Source: Humulus lupulus (lineage: Eukaryota; Streptophyta; Magnoliopsida; Rosales; Cannabaceae). Taken from it: a stretch of 64,000 nt of DNA. Made by a program: the position numbers and the translations under genes. The stretch lies in assembly GCF_963169125.1 (NCBI RefSeq), contig NC_084795.1:261511042-261575041 (forward strand). Reading direction: 5' to 3'. The notes beneath the pieces were generated by a model. That model was not told the origin of the DNA. It worked only from the letters and a program-made list of their open reading frames with translations, and ran no database searches. Positions 25,307 to 37,081 of this stretch are shown here, piece after piece (position 1 is the stretch's first letter; the number at the start of each line of letters is the position of its first letter).

Positions 25307-26403
25307 CTTTTTAATAATACCATAACCAAAGAGGCTGAGGTAAATGTGACAAAGGAGAAACCTTCAACCTCTAAGGATAAAACCAAGAAGAGGAAGAAGA
25401 AAAATGACAAGGATGGTTTTGAAGAATAATAATTTGATTGTTATTTCGAAGAATGGTTTCAAAATTTGTGAAGCGAAACAAACAAACGAACTATATATGT
25501 TGAAGCCAAATGAAAGATCGCTAAATAATTTGAAATTATTTAAAGTAGCTAAACTTAAAGGAAACAAAAGACAAGAGGTTTCTAATGAGATGACACATAT
25601 CTTTGGCATCTTAGACTTGGTCATATAGGACTAGACAGGATAAACCGGTTAACAAAAGATGGACTGTTTAGAGAAATTTGAGTTGGAACTCTTCCAGTTT
25701 GTGAGTCTTGTCTAGAAGGAAAAATAACCAATGTCCTTTCTCAGCAAAAGGCAATAGAGCTAGAGAACATTTACAGCTTGTACACAACGATGTTTGTGGT
25801 CTAAATAACATACAAGCTAAAGGTGGATATGAGTACTCCGACACCTTTATCGACGATTACTCAAGATATGTTCATACTTACCTAATGCTTAGGAAGTTTG
25901 AAACCTTTTGTAAGTTTCAAGACTTCAAAGCTAAGGTTGAGAAGCAATTTGGTAAGACTCTTAAAACACTTCGATCAGATCGAGGTGGTGAATATTTGGA
26001 TTTGGAATTCAAGGATCTCATGATGGAGCATGGTATTCTATCCCAAATCATAGCACCTGGAACACCACAGGAAAATAGTGTTTTAGAAAGAATAAACATG
26101 ACCTTGTTTGACATGGTCAGGTTTATGTTAAGCTACTCTTCACTTCCTCTCTCATTCTAGGGATATGCACTTCAAACGATGAATTACATTTTGAATGTAG
26201 CCCATCTAAGACCATAAGAAAAACCCCACTGGAACTGTGGAATTATAACAAACCTAGTTTGCATCATTTCCCGCATTTTGGGCTGCTTCCTCATGTTCTT
26301 AGACCTAAATCAGGGAAACTTGATTCGAGGTCTGAGTGTGCATTTTCGTGGGCTATGCTCCATATACAAGAGGCGGTTATTTCTATAGTCCCAAGGATCA
26401 AAA
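25307..26403 (+). pseudogene. Ty1/copia gag tail, GAG_pre-integrase and integrase core
   Basis: The element resumes after the nested LTRs. A basic lysine-rich gag tail (25370-25430) is followed by a gap with stops (protease not recognisable), then WHLRLGHIGLDRINRL and CESCLEGK (GAG_pre-integrase, H-H-C-C). The integrase core has FIDDYSRY, LRSDRGGEYLDLEF and a Glu exactly 35 residues after the second Asp (in SVLERIN, where GVSERRN-like sequence is usual). A frameshift lies near 25715-25740. Integrase inserts the cDNA into the chromosome. The reading continues through GYALQ-MNYILN to PKDQ at 26400, where a solo LTR starts. Confidence 0.88.
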
Positions 26404-28920
26404 TGTAGCGTCCCAAAATTGGCTAATAAGGCTTAGGGCCTTGATTAGTGTGCCAGGAGGGCAATAATTGATTTAATTATGATATCATATGAATTTGGTA
26501 ATTATGTGATTGGACATGCATGATTTTGTGTATGAAATATGCATGTGGGCCCATTTCTGCGAACAGGGGCGTGTTTATAACTTTGGCCCATTGGGGGGCA
26601 TAAATGTAAATATGCATGTATTGTGAGTGAGATCCCAGTGTTATGGGGATATATTCGAGATGTGTGATCCGAGACGATCCTAGGGAGAAATTTAGCTAGA
26701 AAGTAACAATGGGGTCGGATATCCGGCTCGGGAGGAGCCTAGGGGTATTTTGGGGATATAATATGAGTTTGGGATTTATTGAGTAATGGGTGGTAGTTTA
26801 GTAATGGTTTAGACATGTCGGGATTAAATGGGAATTTATTAGGAACACTTGAGGAACTAAAGGGATGTGAGAAATGACGATTTAGCCCTTGGGGCTGTTA
26901 AAGGATAGGGTTATGTCTAGAGGGCATTATGGACTTTTCACTTGGGGATAAGTTTGGATGGCTTTAGATAGTAGAATCCACCATAATAGAAAGAACTCCC
27001 TTGACGTTTTCCTTTTTCTCTCCCTTTGGTGTTCTTGGAGCTAAGGGGAATTCTTTGAGGAACTAGCTGAGAATCTAAGGTGTGGAAGCTTGGAGATTGA
27101 AGAATCAAGCTAGGATCAGCTGAGGATTGGTTCAGGGTTATCATTGGCAGATGGGCTAAGTGAATTCCTATGCTTCTCTGCTGAATTATGAGTTTGATAT
27201 TGATGTTATTGAGTTGCAAACTCAAGGTTTAAATTTTGGGGCTGTGATGGAGTTTTGATTTAGCTATTACTGTGGTGATGTTGTTTACGGTACTTGGGAA
27301 TACTTGAGGGACTTAGTTAAGGTTATAGTTCATGTTTAGGGTGGAATTTTGGTGACTTGAGTTCAGGAAAATCGTAGAAAATGGTGGGATTTCTTGGTTT
27401 TAGGCTTGAACCGCGGCCCTATTCTTCAAGCGCCATGGCCCGTGTGTTTGAAGAGGCTTGAAAGCCTCTGGCAGCTAGGCACGCCGCGGCCCAAGGAAGG
27501 GAATGTCGCTGCCCGTGTCCCTCAATCAGTGAGGCTTTTGCCTCTGACTTGAGCGCGCCGTGGCCTTTAAGGGACTGGGCCATGGCTCAAGTGTCAGATG
27601 TTGGCCATTTGAGGCTTTTAGGTTTAGGAACTCAAATGTTAAGGCTCGAGAAGGATTTTACCACACGGATTGGTAGAATCCAAGGTCCCGGAGACTAGAA
27701 ATGTAACCCAAAATAATTTAATGGATTAGAACTTGATGGATGGCTATTGTTGATGCGTTGTGACTAGGTGTTACTGTTCAGGCTCGGGATTAGGATCGTG
27801 ATCGGGATCGCTTTGGATTGTCAGCTCGAGACACCAGGTAAGAGAACTATTTGTACCTGTAGAGCTATGTGGTGTGTTGTATTGTATGTATTGTTTTTAT
27901 GTTTGGGCAAGAGCCGGGAACGGCAAGAGCCAGAATCAACAAAAGTCAGGAGAGGCAAAGGCCGAGAGCAGCAAGAGCCAAAATCAGCAAAAAGCCAGGA
28001 GAGACAAGGGCCGAGAGCGACAAGAGCCAAAATCGGCAAGAGTCGGGATAGGCAAGAGCCAGAAGCGGCAAGGGGGTTGGGATCGGTGCTAAGCACGCGG
28101 AGTGCAAAGCCGAGAATGGCAAGGGGCCGGAAATGGCGTTGGGCACAAGGAGTGCAAGCCATTAGGGTGAGTCCCTCCTAGGATGCTAGAGTCATCCTCT
28201 CAATGCAGATCGCGAACCCAGGGCCTGGTAAAGTGCTTGGGATGGCATGGCCGCTATGTGTTTAGCTTGCTGGCTACTTTGTTATATGTTGTTGTACTAT
28301 TGAGCTGTTGTGTGAATATACTATTGTATTATTATGTTGTCGTGTTATAGTGCTAATGTGCGATTGCATTGCTGTACTATTAGGTTGTTATGCCATTATG
28401 CTTTTGAGCTGGTCTAAATGTTGTGTTGTTTGACATGCTAGTAAGATCTAGTATCTGTTTGTTGCTTTGATTAAATATGAGTTGTGAGATATATTTTTAT
28501 TGTATTTAGTGCTTGAAGTTCTCTTGCTGGGCCTCGGCTCAGGGGTGCTCTATGGTGCAGGAAAGAACAAGGAATCTGGATCTTACAGCCATGAGTTAAA
28601 GGGCATGGAGCGGTGTGTACATGTTTGGCCTATCTGGCCACCACGGCTGGGGTTATTTTAAGGAACACATGGTAAACGTTCGGTTTTGTTGCTTAGGTCG
28701 ACTGTACTATATTTCGAGTTGTAAATGTATTTCAAAATAATATTTTGGGATCCCAATGTAATATTTTTTTACAAATTTCAATAAAAGACCAACTCTTTAT
28801 ACTTAATGTTTGTTGAATGAGTATTTATTTTTATCTGGACACACTTTCTAATCTTAAACCTCGATTAGCGAGACAATGGCACATTTATAAATCACTTGGT
28901 AATGGTTATACAAAAGGTAT
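26404..28920 (+). mobile_element. Tekay solo LTR, TSD CAAAA
   Basis: It is 2517 bp, starting TGTAGCGTCCCAAAATTGG and ending CTTGGTAATGGTTATA; the usual terminal ACA has become ATA, a C-to-T change. CAAAA occurs at 26399-26403 and 28921-28925, and the interrupted copia integrase continues directly (VFVSTNATFLEHDY). Landmarks: CCGCGGCCC/GCCATGGCCC motifs at 27411-27590, CCAG|GTAAGAGAACT at 27834-27848, and GGTGCAG followed by GAAAG at 28554-28565, where the GT is lost. A 16-bp minisatellite (27905-28160) lies between them. Confidence 0.9.
27905..28160 (+). repeat. degenerate 16-bp minisatellite inside an LTR
   Basis: About 11-14 tandem units of a purine-rich motif close to AGCCAGAATCGGCAAG. 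They fall between the two splice-like landmarks of the LTR. Long open frames in all phases here are a by-product of the repeat. Confidence 0.8.
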
Positions 28921-28925
28921 TTGTT

Positions 28926-30604
28926 TCAACAAATGCAACCTTCCTTGAACACGACTATATTTATAACTATAAACCTCGGAGCAAGGTAGTTTTGGAGGAA
29001 CTCACTGGTGATAAGATTCCATCACCTTCATCATCATCATTAAATGATAAATGAAAAACTGAAGGAAACCATTATTCCTAAAAAGGAAACCCTAGTGCAA
29101 CGTCGTAGTTGAAGGATTATGAGACAACCTGTTCGCTACAAACATGAGGCACATGTGCTTGTTTCTGATACAGACAAGGACGATCCATTAACCTTCAATA
29201 AGGCAATGGATGATCCTAAAAAGGATAAATGGCAAGATTCCATGAGTCAAGAAATGGAATCAATGTATTCAAATTCTATCAAGGAACTTGTAGACCCACC
29301 TGAAGATGTCAGGCCCATTGTGTGCAAATGGATCTTCAAGAAGAAAATTGGTGTTGATGGGAGAGTAAGGACTTTCAAGGCAAGGATGTTAGAGAAAGGT
29401 TACACTCAAAGAGAACGTGTTGATTGTGAAGAAACACTTTCTCATGTGGCCATACTAAAATTTATTCGCATCCTCTTATCCATCGCTGCCACCTATGACT
29501 ATGAGATATGGAAAATGGACGTCAAGACAGCTTTTCTAAATGGCTATCTTGAAGAAATTATCTATATGATACAACTAGAAGGGTTCATTAAAAATTGGGA
29601 AGATCATAAGGTGTGTAAGTTTTTGAAATCCAGTTATGGATTAAAGCAAGCATCTAGATCTTGGAATATCACCTTTGATGAGACAATTAAAACATATGGC
29701 TTCGAATAGAATGTTGACGAAGCATGTGTGTATACATATGTCAAATGTAAAGTGGTGGCTTTCCTAATACTTTAAGTGGATGACATTCTTCTCATGGACA
29801 ACGATGTAGAGACTCTGTCAAACGTGAAGAACTGGTTAGCTAAAAAGTTCCAATGGAAAGATTTGGGCGAAGGGAGCTATGTTCTAGGAATCAAAATCCT
29901 AAGGGATAGGAAGAACAAGCTCTTGGCACTTTCTCGAACTAAATATATAGATAAGGTGCTTGAAAGGTTCTCTATGGATAATTCCAAGAAAGGTCAATTA
30001 CCAACCAGACATGGAATTAATCTATCCAAATAACAATGTCCAAAGGCACCTCAAGAGGAAGAGAAATTGAGAAAGTATCCCTATGCTTAAGCAATAAGGA
30101 GTCTAATGTATGTTATGTAGTGTACTAGGCTGACATATGTTATGCAATAGGGATTGTAAGTCGTTATCAATAAAATCTTGGTTTGGAACACTGGATTGCA
30201 GTCAAGCACATTCTCAAGTATCTTATGAGAATGAGAGATTATATTCTTGTATATTCAAGTGGTGAGCCAAACCCTACTTGATACACTGATTCTGATTTCC
30301 AATCAGACAAAGACAGTCGTTAGTCGACGACTGGGTCAGTGTTCACCCTTGGTTGAGGAGATGTATTAAACAATCCAATATTGCAGAATCAACCATGGAA
30401 GCTGAGTATATAGCGGCTTCTGAAACAGCTAAGGAAACAGTTCATCTTAGAAAGCTCTACATTGATTTGGAAGTAATTCTAGATATAGAGAAACCAATAA
30501 TCCTATAATGGTGACAACAATGGAGCAATAACTAACTCTAAGGAACCCAGAAGCCACAAGAGATGAAAGCATATAGAAAGGAAATAGCATCTGGTTAAAG
30601 AGAT
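28926..30604 (+). pseudogene. Ty1/copia integrase tail, reverse transcriptase and RNase H
   Basis: The copia element continues from the CAAAA duplication: VFVSTNATFLEHDY and YKPRSKVVLEEL (integrase tail), then RT from 29119 (CKWIFKKKIGVDG, YEIWKMDVKTAFLNGYLEE, SSYGLKQASRSWN). The catalytic block reads LVDDILLMDND, with a stop just before it (about 29775) in place of the usual Y-VDD context. RNase H follows in pieces, with YTDSDFQSDKDSR-like sequence near 30280 and MEAEYIAASETAKE near 30395. It ends at a degraded CDNSGA region and HIERK-HLVKE at 30604, where another LTR fragment begins. Stops occur at about 29707, 29773 and 30031, and are frequent after 30060. The 3' end of the element is not recognised beyond. 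Confidence 0.88.
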
Positions 30605-31928
30605 TGTAACGCCCCGGAATCTCCAATAGAATTAAGTGCATGGATTAGTGTGTCAGGGGACACGTGAGATGGTTATGTGATAACTAAATGAATTATGTAA
30701 TTTATATGCTTATGTGATTTAGTATGCATGATTATGTCTATTGAATGTGTTTAAAGGCCCGCTTTTGTTAAAAATGGGCATTTTTTGTAATTTTGGCTCG
30801 TTGAGGGTATATGTGTCATTTTGGATGTTATGTGTTTGTGACCATATTATTATATGGATATATTTGCGATATTCGACAAGAGCTGAACCTTTAGATCAAT
30901 TTAGTGGGAAAAATTCACAACGAGGATTTATGCTCGGCTCGAGGTGAGCCAAGAGGTATTTAGGTAATTTTACTTATTTTGGGAATATATTGAATATGAG
31001 GTATAATTGGGGAAAATGTTTATATTTTGAAGTTTAGTGGGAATTGGTGCAAAATTACCATTCTTCCCTTATGGAGACTTTGAAGAGAGATTATAGGGAA
31101 GGATTGACCATAGAGTTAATGAAATAGCTAAGTGATGGCTTTGTTCCTTTCACGTTCAAGGCATCTTTGGGCTTTCACTTGAGCACTTTTTGGAAGAGCT
31201 TTTTCAAGACACCAAGTTCAAGAGCAAGATCAAGCTTTAATTTGTAAGGAGATTGAAGGAGACTAGAGACTTTTTGGAGGACTATAAGATGTTGGGGACT
31301 TCAAAACCAGCTTGAGATTTCAAAATTCAGTAAGTTGATCCTCACTCTCTGTAGTTTCTTGTTCTTGAGGGTGTTCTTGAATTTTGAGCTTTACATGTTT
31401 TGGGTGGTTTAAGTGGGGCGAAAGATTATAGAACTAGGCTTACACTTGTTTTGATACTTGGTAGTTGTTAGGATTCAAGTTATGTAAGGTGATTTTTAGA
31501 TTTGAGGGATAAAAGTTGAGTTTGAAACCCAACTATGGCCAAGTGTTATTTTAATGAGTTTTGGTGCATTTATGTGGAATTTGTGGTTGATTTTTTTTTA
31601 CCTATGTTGTTTTAGGTGGTTTATGGTCAAAAACTCTTTTGAAAGTATGTTTCGGTCGATTTTAATTAGGGTTTTAGAGCTGGAGAATTGTAGGAATCGT
31701 ATGGGCATTAAATGAGGAAGAACACTTAGGTTCTGGGACTATTTTTGCATTTTTGGTGACCATGTGCGACTGCGCTAGGGTATGGCATGACAACACTAGT
31801 GTCCCAGAAACCAGGGGAATTTTGAATTGGATTTAGGGTTTCGAGACTTGGAGTGCGACCGCGCCAGTGAACATGGAGGGTATGATGATATCGAGACAGC
31901 CAGAAAGAATTCACCAAAAGAGATGGAC
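30605..31928 (+). mobile_element. 5' half of a Tekay LTR
   Basis: It starts TGTAACGCCCCGGAATCTCC in the copia RNase H and follows the family block order to about 31900, with GCGACTGCGCTAGGG and GCGACCGCGCCAG where the other copies have palindromes. The R/U5 half and the terminal TTACA are missing. AAAGAGAT flanks it on both sides (30597-30604 and 31917-31924), possibly the original target duplication or a deletion microhomology. The complete Tekay element sits immediately after. Confidence 0.7.
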
Positions 31929-34352
31929 TGTAATGCCACAAAATCCCTAATGAGGTTTAATGGTTGGATTAGGAGGCCGGGAGGGCCATAATTGATTTAT
32001 TATGCAATTAAATGATTATATGCATGATTATGTGAACTATATTATTATAAGATGATATATGCATGCATGTGGGTCTACTTTTCATTATAAGGGTATTTTG
32101 GTAATTTGGCCCGTTGAGGGCATATTTATATATTTTCATGCATGCTGGTGATTTATGGAAGAGGCCACATTATTATGTGGATATGTTCGAGATTTTCAAC
32201 ATGACATGATCATAGAATGTAAGTTAGCAGTTTAGTCGTAACGGGGTTAATTTCATGGCTCAGGGTGAGTCTCGGGGTAATTTGATGCATAGTACATTAC
32301 CAGAAATTAAAGAGTAATGGGATAAGATTTTATTATTATTTGAGAATGTTGGGAATAATGGGAATTGGAGGGCGTTAATTATGATTAACAGGATAGATGG
32401 GAAAGGATGATTTTTCCCTTGGGCTGTTAAGGAAATAATTAGGCTTAGGGGGCATTTTGGTCATTTGACCTTAGGTTATATTTAAATTAGAAGGCTGTAG
32501 ATGAACTTAACCAAAAACAGAGCACTTCTTTCCTCTTCCTCCCGTTCATCCTTTTTCTTCTTCTTCCATTGAAATTTTGAAGCTCTAATTGAGGATTCAA
32601 GCTAGGAGATCAAAGCTTGAGGTTCTAGGCTAGTGTTTAGCCATTGAAGGGGGTTTAATCCTAAGATTGAGGTAAGGTTTCAGCCATGAATTCTCTAGTT
32701 TCTTGCCCTGATTTTTCAGTTGGTTATAGTTGAAATCTTGGATTAAATAGTTAGGAATTCAATGAGGTGTTTGGGAAAGTCTGATTGGGTTTTGATGTCT
32801 AAGACAAGTAGAATTGGTTTTTGGGTTCATTTGTGGGTTTGGTTGAGGGTTGGGGTCAGTTTTTGAGGATTAGAATTTGGAAAACACGAAGGGGAAAAAA
32901 CAAGAGTTTGAACACTCTGGCTATGGCGCTATAGCGCCCAGTTTAGGGCGCTACAACGTTGTCCAACGGATGGCCTTCTGTCTGTAGCGCCATAGTGCCT
33001 GGAAGGCAGCGCTGTAGTGCTGCCCTGTTTTTCCAGGGCTTTCTTTTGGGTACTTTTTAGGGTTTTAGGCTCAGGGTTTCAATTCTTAAGGCTCGGGATC
33101 GAATTTATTAACCGTGTTAGTAGGATTCGATGTCCTGGGAGTGAGGTTTAGATCATGAACCTTTTATTATTGATTTTATTGATGGAATTCCATATTTTTT
33201 TATGACTACGTGACCGCTAGGGATCAAAGGATTAATCATTCTCAAAGGTCGTTCTTTTATTATTTCTTGCTCGAACCACAGGTAAGAAAACTGCACCCAG
33301 TATGTGACATGCATGGTTATTGGTGAGGCATGTTGAGTGCTCTATATGTGGACATTGATTGCATGGAAAATTCTTAGCAATTTTACTTATCTGTGAATTG
33401 TACTGACTTATTATTCAGAAACGGCAATGGTGTCAGTATTGATTGTGAAGCTGTGACTTATTAGTCAAGTTCGGTAGTGGTACTAAGCACTGGTCGTATG
33501 GAATTGACCTATGGGTCAAGATGGTACTAGCGTGTCTAACGCAAGCTGAAAAGATTATATCTAATCGACATAAGCATTATCAACATAATCTTGAAATGCT
33601 TGAATGGCCTTATGTTTGATGAAAACAAAAGTGCTTGTTTAGTCTAAAGGCTAGGTACTCAGAGCCAGAGCCAAGAGGCTAAGGTGACCGACATGTCATA
33701 TGGCTTGGGAGCGAATCCCCATAGATGGACTTATTAGCCATCTATTTAAGGAGCAGAACCCTAGAGATGGACTTACTAGTCATCTATACAGGGAACAGAT
33801 CCTTAGAGGATGACTTATTAGTCACCTGTATAGCGTGTGACTCAATAGTCAATTATATGATTGGGCTGCAAGCCCTAGAATGATTACTATAATCATTTAT
33901 TGATATTGTATACATGCGATAATAAGTTTTCTTGCTGAGCTTTGGCTCATTGTTGCTATGTGGTGCAGGTAAAAGGAAAGAAAAGCTCACCCAGCCATGA
34001 GTGGAGAGCTTAGGTGGTGATGTGTACATATGTGGTCGCTTAACCACCACGACCAAGGTGTTTCTTAGAAGAACTAAGGGTTAACCCTACATTTTGCCGC
34101 TTAGGTCAGCGGGTTGTAATTTTTACACTATAATAACCATTTTGGATTGTAAATAACTTTGTAAACGCTTTTGTGGGCCCATGTAAAATTTTATATTTTA
34201 AATAAAATATATCTATTCCTTTTAAATCGAGATTTTTCACCTTAGCCTATTAATAACACTTAGATGCACATTTATAACTAAAAGGCTCATTTAGCGAGTT
34301 AAGCACTGTATAAAGTCCACAGTAACGGTGTTGGAGTAACCAGGGCATTACA
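31929..34352 (+). repeat. 5' LTR of the Tekay element
   Basis: It is 2424 bp, TGTAATGCCACAAAATCCC... to ...AACCAGGGCATTACA. Landmarks: GGCGCTATAGCGCC at 32925-32938 with decayed partners to about 33020; TTGAG|GTAAGGTTTC at about 32668; TTCTTGCTCGAACCACAG|GTAAG at 33264-33286; four or more TGACTTATTAGTCA-type units and a roughly 44-bp tandem repeat (33690-33850); GTGGTGCAG|GTAAAAGG at 33960-33976. The first and last 10 bases are inverted repeats (TGTAATGCC / GGGCATTACA). Confidence 0.95.
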
Positions 34353-34355
34353 ACT

Positions 34356-34367
34356 TGGTATCAGAGC
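34356..34367 (+). promoter_or_regulatory. primer binding site (initiator-Met tRNA)
   Basis: TGGTATCAGAGC lies three bases after the LTR end. It is the standard complement of the plant initiator-Met tRNA 3' end used to prime minus-strand cDNA. Confidence 0.92.
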
Positions 34368-34796
34368 GTGCCAAGGTTTAGGGTTCCTGTAGACTGGTTG
34401 GGAATTTACACTCGCCACTAAAGACAAGCTCGACTCATGGTTTGGTAACTATTGATGTGGTTATATGTTTAACTGCTTAAATAGAATATAAATTCTTTAC
34501 CTGTCTACATGTGAAATATTAATATGGTTGGGCCTTGACTACTGCATCATAAGCAAGAACGTGCTTATTAGTACTGATATTGCTAGAACATGCTTATTAG
34601 TATTGTTAATCGTTGAACTATTAACTGATTAGTGTTAAATGCTAAATGCTATGATCATGAATTCATATGCTTATTTGTATGATTGTGGAACATGGATGAA
34701 TATATGTTTGATCTTGGGTCATGAGGCAGAAAGAGGTTTAGTTATCATTGCCTAACTGGCCGCATTGACTATTGCAGCAAGGTTTAAGTTATAAGA

Positions 34797-35904
34797 ATGA
34801 TTCCAAGACAGACAGATTCATCAGTTGGCCAGGAAAATCAGTGCCAGAATAACAGACAGGGTCAAGAGAATGACCAGAATCAGATTCCACAGTCAACTCC
34901 TGATAACTGGAAGCAGTTGTTTGCTGATTTACAGGCAAGGGTTATGAGGCAGGAAGAAGAAATCTACCTCCTGAGACAACAACAGGTTCTTACAGGGAAC
35001 AGTTTTTTAGAGGCACCACCTGTAGCGGTGCCAACAATTGAGCCTTTGTCAGAGGCTGGAAGTAAATGGGAACCTCTTTATGAAAGGTTTAGGAAACAGC
35101 AACCTCTAGATTTTAGGGTAGTGTAGATCCAGCTAAGGCAGAGCAGTGGATGAGCATGATTACCACCATCCTTGACTTTATGAGGTGTCTGATAATGAGA
35201 GGGTGGCCTGTGCCACATACATGTTTCAAGAGGATGCCCGAATTCGGTGGGAAGTGATATCCTAGACCAGAAATATTAATGCCCTGAGTTGGGAAGAGTT
35301 TCAGACTCTGTTCAATGAGAAGTATTACAATGATGCCATCAGGGCTGCAAAGGCTGAAGAGTTTATCAGATTACTTCAGGGGAGTCTATCAATGACTGAG
35401 TACACTCTAAAGTTTGATAGATTGGCAAAGTTTTCCATGGAACTGGTGCCCACTGATGGGACAAGAAGGGAGAGGTTTCTCCAGGGGCTACAGCCTAGAC
35501 TGGCCCGGGATGTTCGTATCACCAATGTGGCTGGAGTTACTACTTATGCATCGGTGGTTGAGAAGGCGCTCACAGCTGAAAGTGCAGAGAACAAGATCTG
35601 GCGGGACAATGCAGCCAGAAGAGAGTTGAGGAGGACAGGTTCTCCATTTGTGGGTTCAGGTAGGGGCGGAGGCCCCAGTGATCAGAAGAGGAAGGTTCCT
35701 GATACCTTCCCAACTCCAAGTCCTGATAGGCGACCACGTGGTATTACAATGGGCCGCTAGGGTGGCAGTGAGGCCTGGAGGATTTATCGAGAGTCCCCTA
35801 GGTGCAAGAGATGCCATTTGGGGGAGTGTAAGGCAAAGGCTTGCTTTTTATATGGGGCATCTCAAGAAATATTACCCTAATGCAATAAAGAAAGAACCCA
35901 AAAC
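34797..35904 (+). pseudogene. Tekay gag
   Basis: The open start (MIPRQTDSSVGQ) leads into a Gln-rich N-terminus with a short coiled-coil-like stretch (LQARVMRQEEEIYLLRQQQ). The core follows in pieces: GSVDPAKAEQWM, ERVACATYMFQEDARI, FNEKYYNDAIRAAKAEEF and MTEYTLKFDRLAKF. A zinc-knuckle-like region (CKRCHLGECKAKACFLYGAS) follows at about 35800 but lacks the standard spacing. Visible breaks are frameshifts near 35118 and 35185 and in-frame stops near 35263, 35758 (TAG) and 35878. Gag would form the particle and bind element RNA. Downstream, protease is in the same frame as the last part of gag. Confidence 0.85.
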
Positions 35905-36735
35905 GTGGACAACTTGGCCCTAGCTCGAGTGTTCGCACAGACTCAAGCAGAAGCTGAGGCTTCACCCTCACTAGTTACAGATCAGTTTTTTAGTGCTGGA
36001 ACCCCTTATACTGTTTTGATTGATTCTAGTGCTACACATTCTTTTTTTGCTAGTAGAATTATTGATAGACTGTGTAGACCATGTGATTCTTATACTGTGG
36101 GGTTCGGGACCTTATTACCCACTGGGGAGTTAGTAGTATCTAGAAGATGGGTCAGATCTTTTCTAGTGACAGTGGATGGTAGAGAGTTGTCAGTGGATTT
36201 GATAGAGTTAGTTATGACTGACTTTGACATGATTCTGGGTATGGACTGGTTAGTGAAGTATGGGGCAATCATAGATTGCAGAAGGAAGATGGTAACCTTT
36301 GAGCCTGAAGGTGAGGATCCTTTTGTGTTTGTTGGCACTGTGCATGGACCTCGTATACCTATGATTTCTGTTTTGAGGGCTAGATATCTATTGCAAGGAG
36401 GTTGCATAGGATTCTTAGCCAGTGTGGTTGACACCACTCAGGTCATGCCAGTGAGACGAGAAGAGACCAAACTAGTCTGTGAGTTTCTGGATGTGTTTCC
36501 AGAAGATCTACCAGGGCTGCCACCACATAGATATATTGAGTTTATGATTGAACTGGCACCAAGGACAGAGCCAGTGTCTAGAGCACCTTATAGAATGGCC
36601 CCAGTAGAGTTAAAAGAATTGAAAGTACAGCTGCCGGAGCTGTTAGATTTGGGTTTTATCAGACCTAATTTCTCACCTTGGGGTGCACCAGTTCATTGTG
36701 AAGAAGAAAGATGGTTCTTTGAGGATGTGCATTGA
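35905..36735 (+). pseudogene. Tekay aspartic protease and start of reverse transcriptase
   Basis: The open frame carries the protease motif as VLIDSSATHSFF. The family consensus has Asp-Ser-Gly, and here the Gly is replaced by Ser (GGT-type to AGT), likely damaging the active site. ILGMDWLVKYGA and ID-CRRKMVTF follow, then the RT lead-in FPEDLPGLPPHR, the APYRMAP block and [15 protein letters not shown]. The frame breaks near 36700; RT continues in another phase from 36683. The protease would cleave the polyprotein. Confidence 0.88.
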
Positions 36736-37081
36736 TTACAGACAACTTAACAAGTTAACAATTAAGAACAAGTATCCTCTGCCAAGGATAAATGATCTAT
36801 TTGATCAGTTGCAAGGTAAAAGGGTATTCTCAAAGATAGACCTTTGTTTTGGTTATCATCAGTTGAGGGTCAAGGAGGGAGACATACCAAACACTACTTT
36901 TCGCACTAGATATGGGCATTATGAGTTCTTAGTCATGTCTTTTGGATTGACTAATGCCCCAGCTTCTTTCATGGATTTGATGAACAGAGTGTTCAATGAT
37001 TATTTGGACCAGTTTATGATCGTCTTTATCGATGATATTCTGGTTTATTCTCAGTCAGAGTCAGAGCATGAACAACATTGA
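36683..37081 (+). pseudogene. Tekay reverse transcriptase core
   Basis: The RT palm runs in one open stretch: [70 protein letters not shown] and the catalytic block [11 protein letters not shown]. All catalytic Asp residues (SKID, IDD) are still present. A TGA follows at 37079, and a frame change before 37200 leads to the connection and RNase H. It would copy element RNA to cDNA. Confidence 0.92.

Noticed and set aside
27768..28181. Open frames on both strands up to 137 codons
   Set aside because: They arise from a 16-bp minisatellite that is open in several phases.
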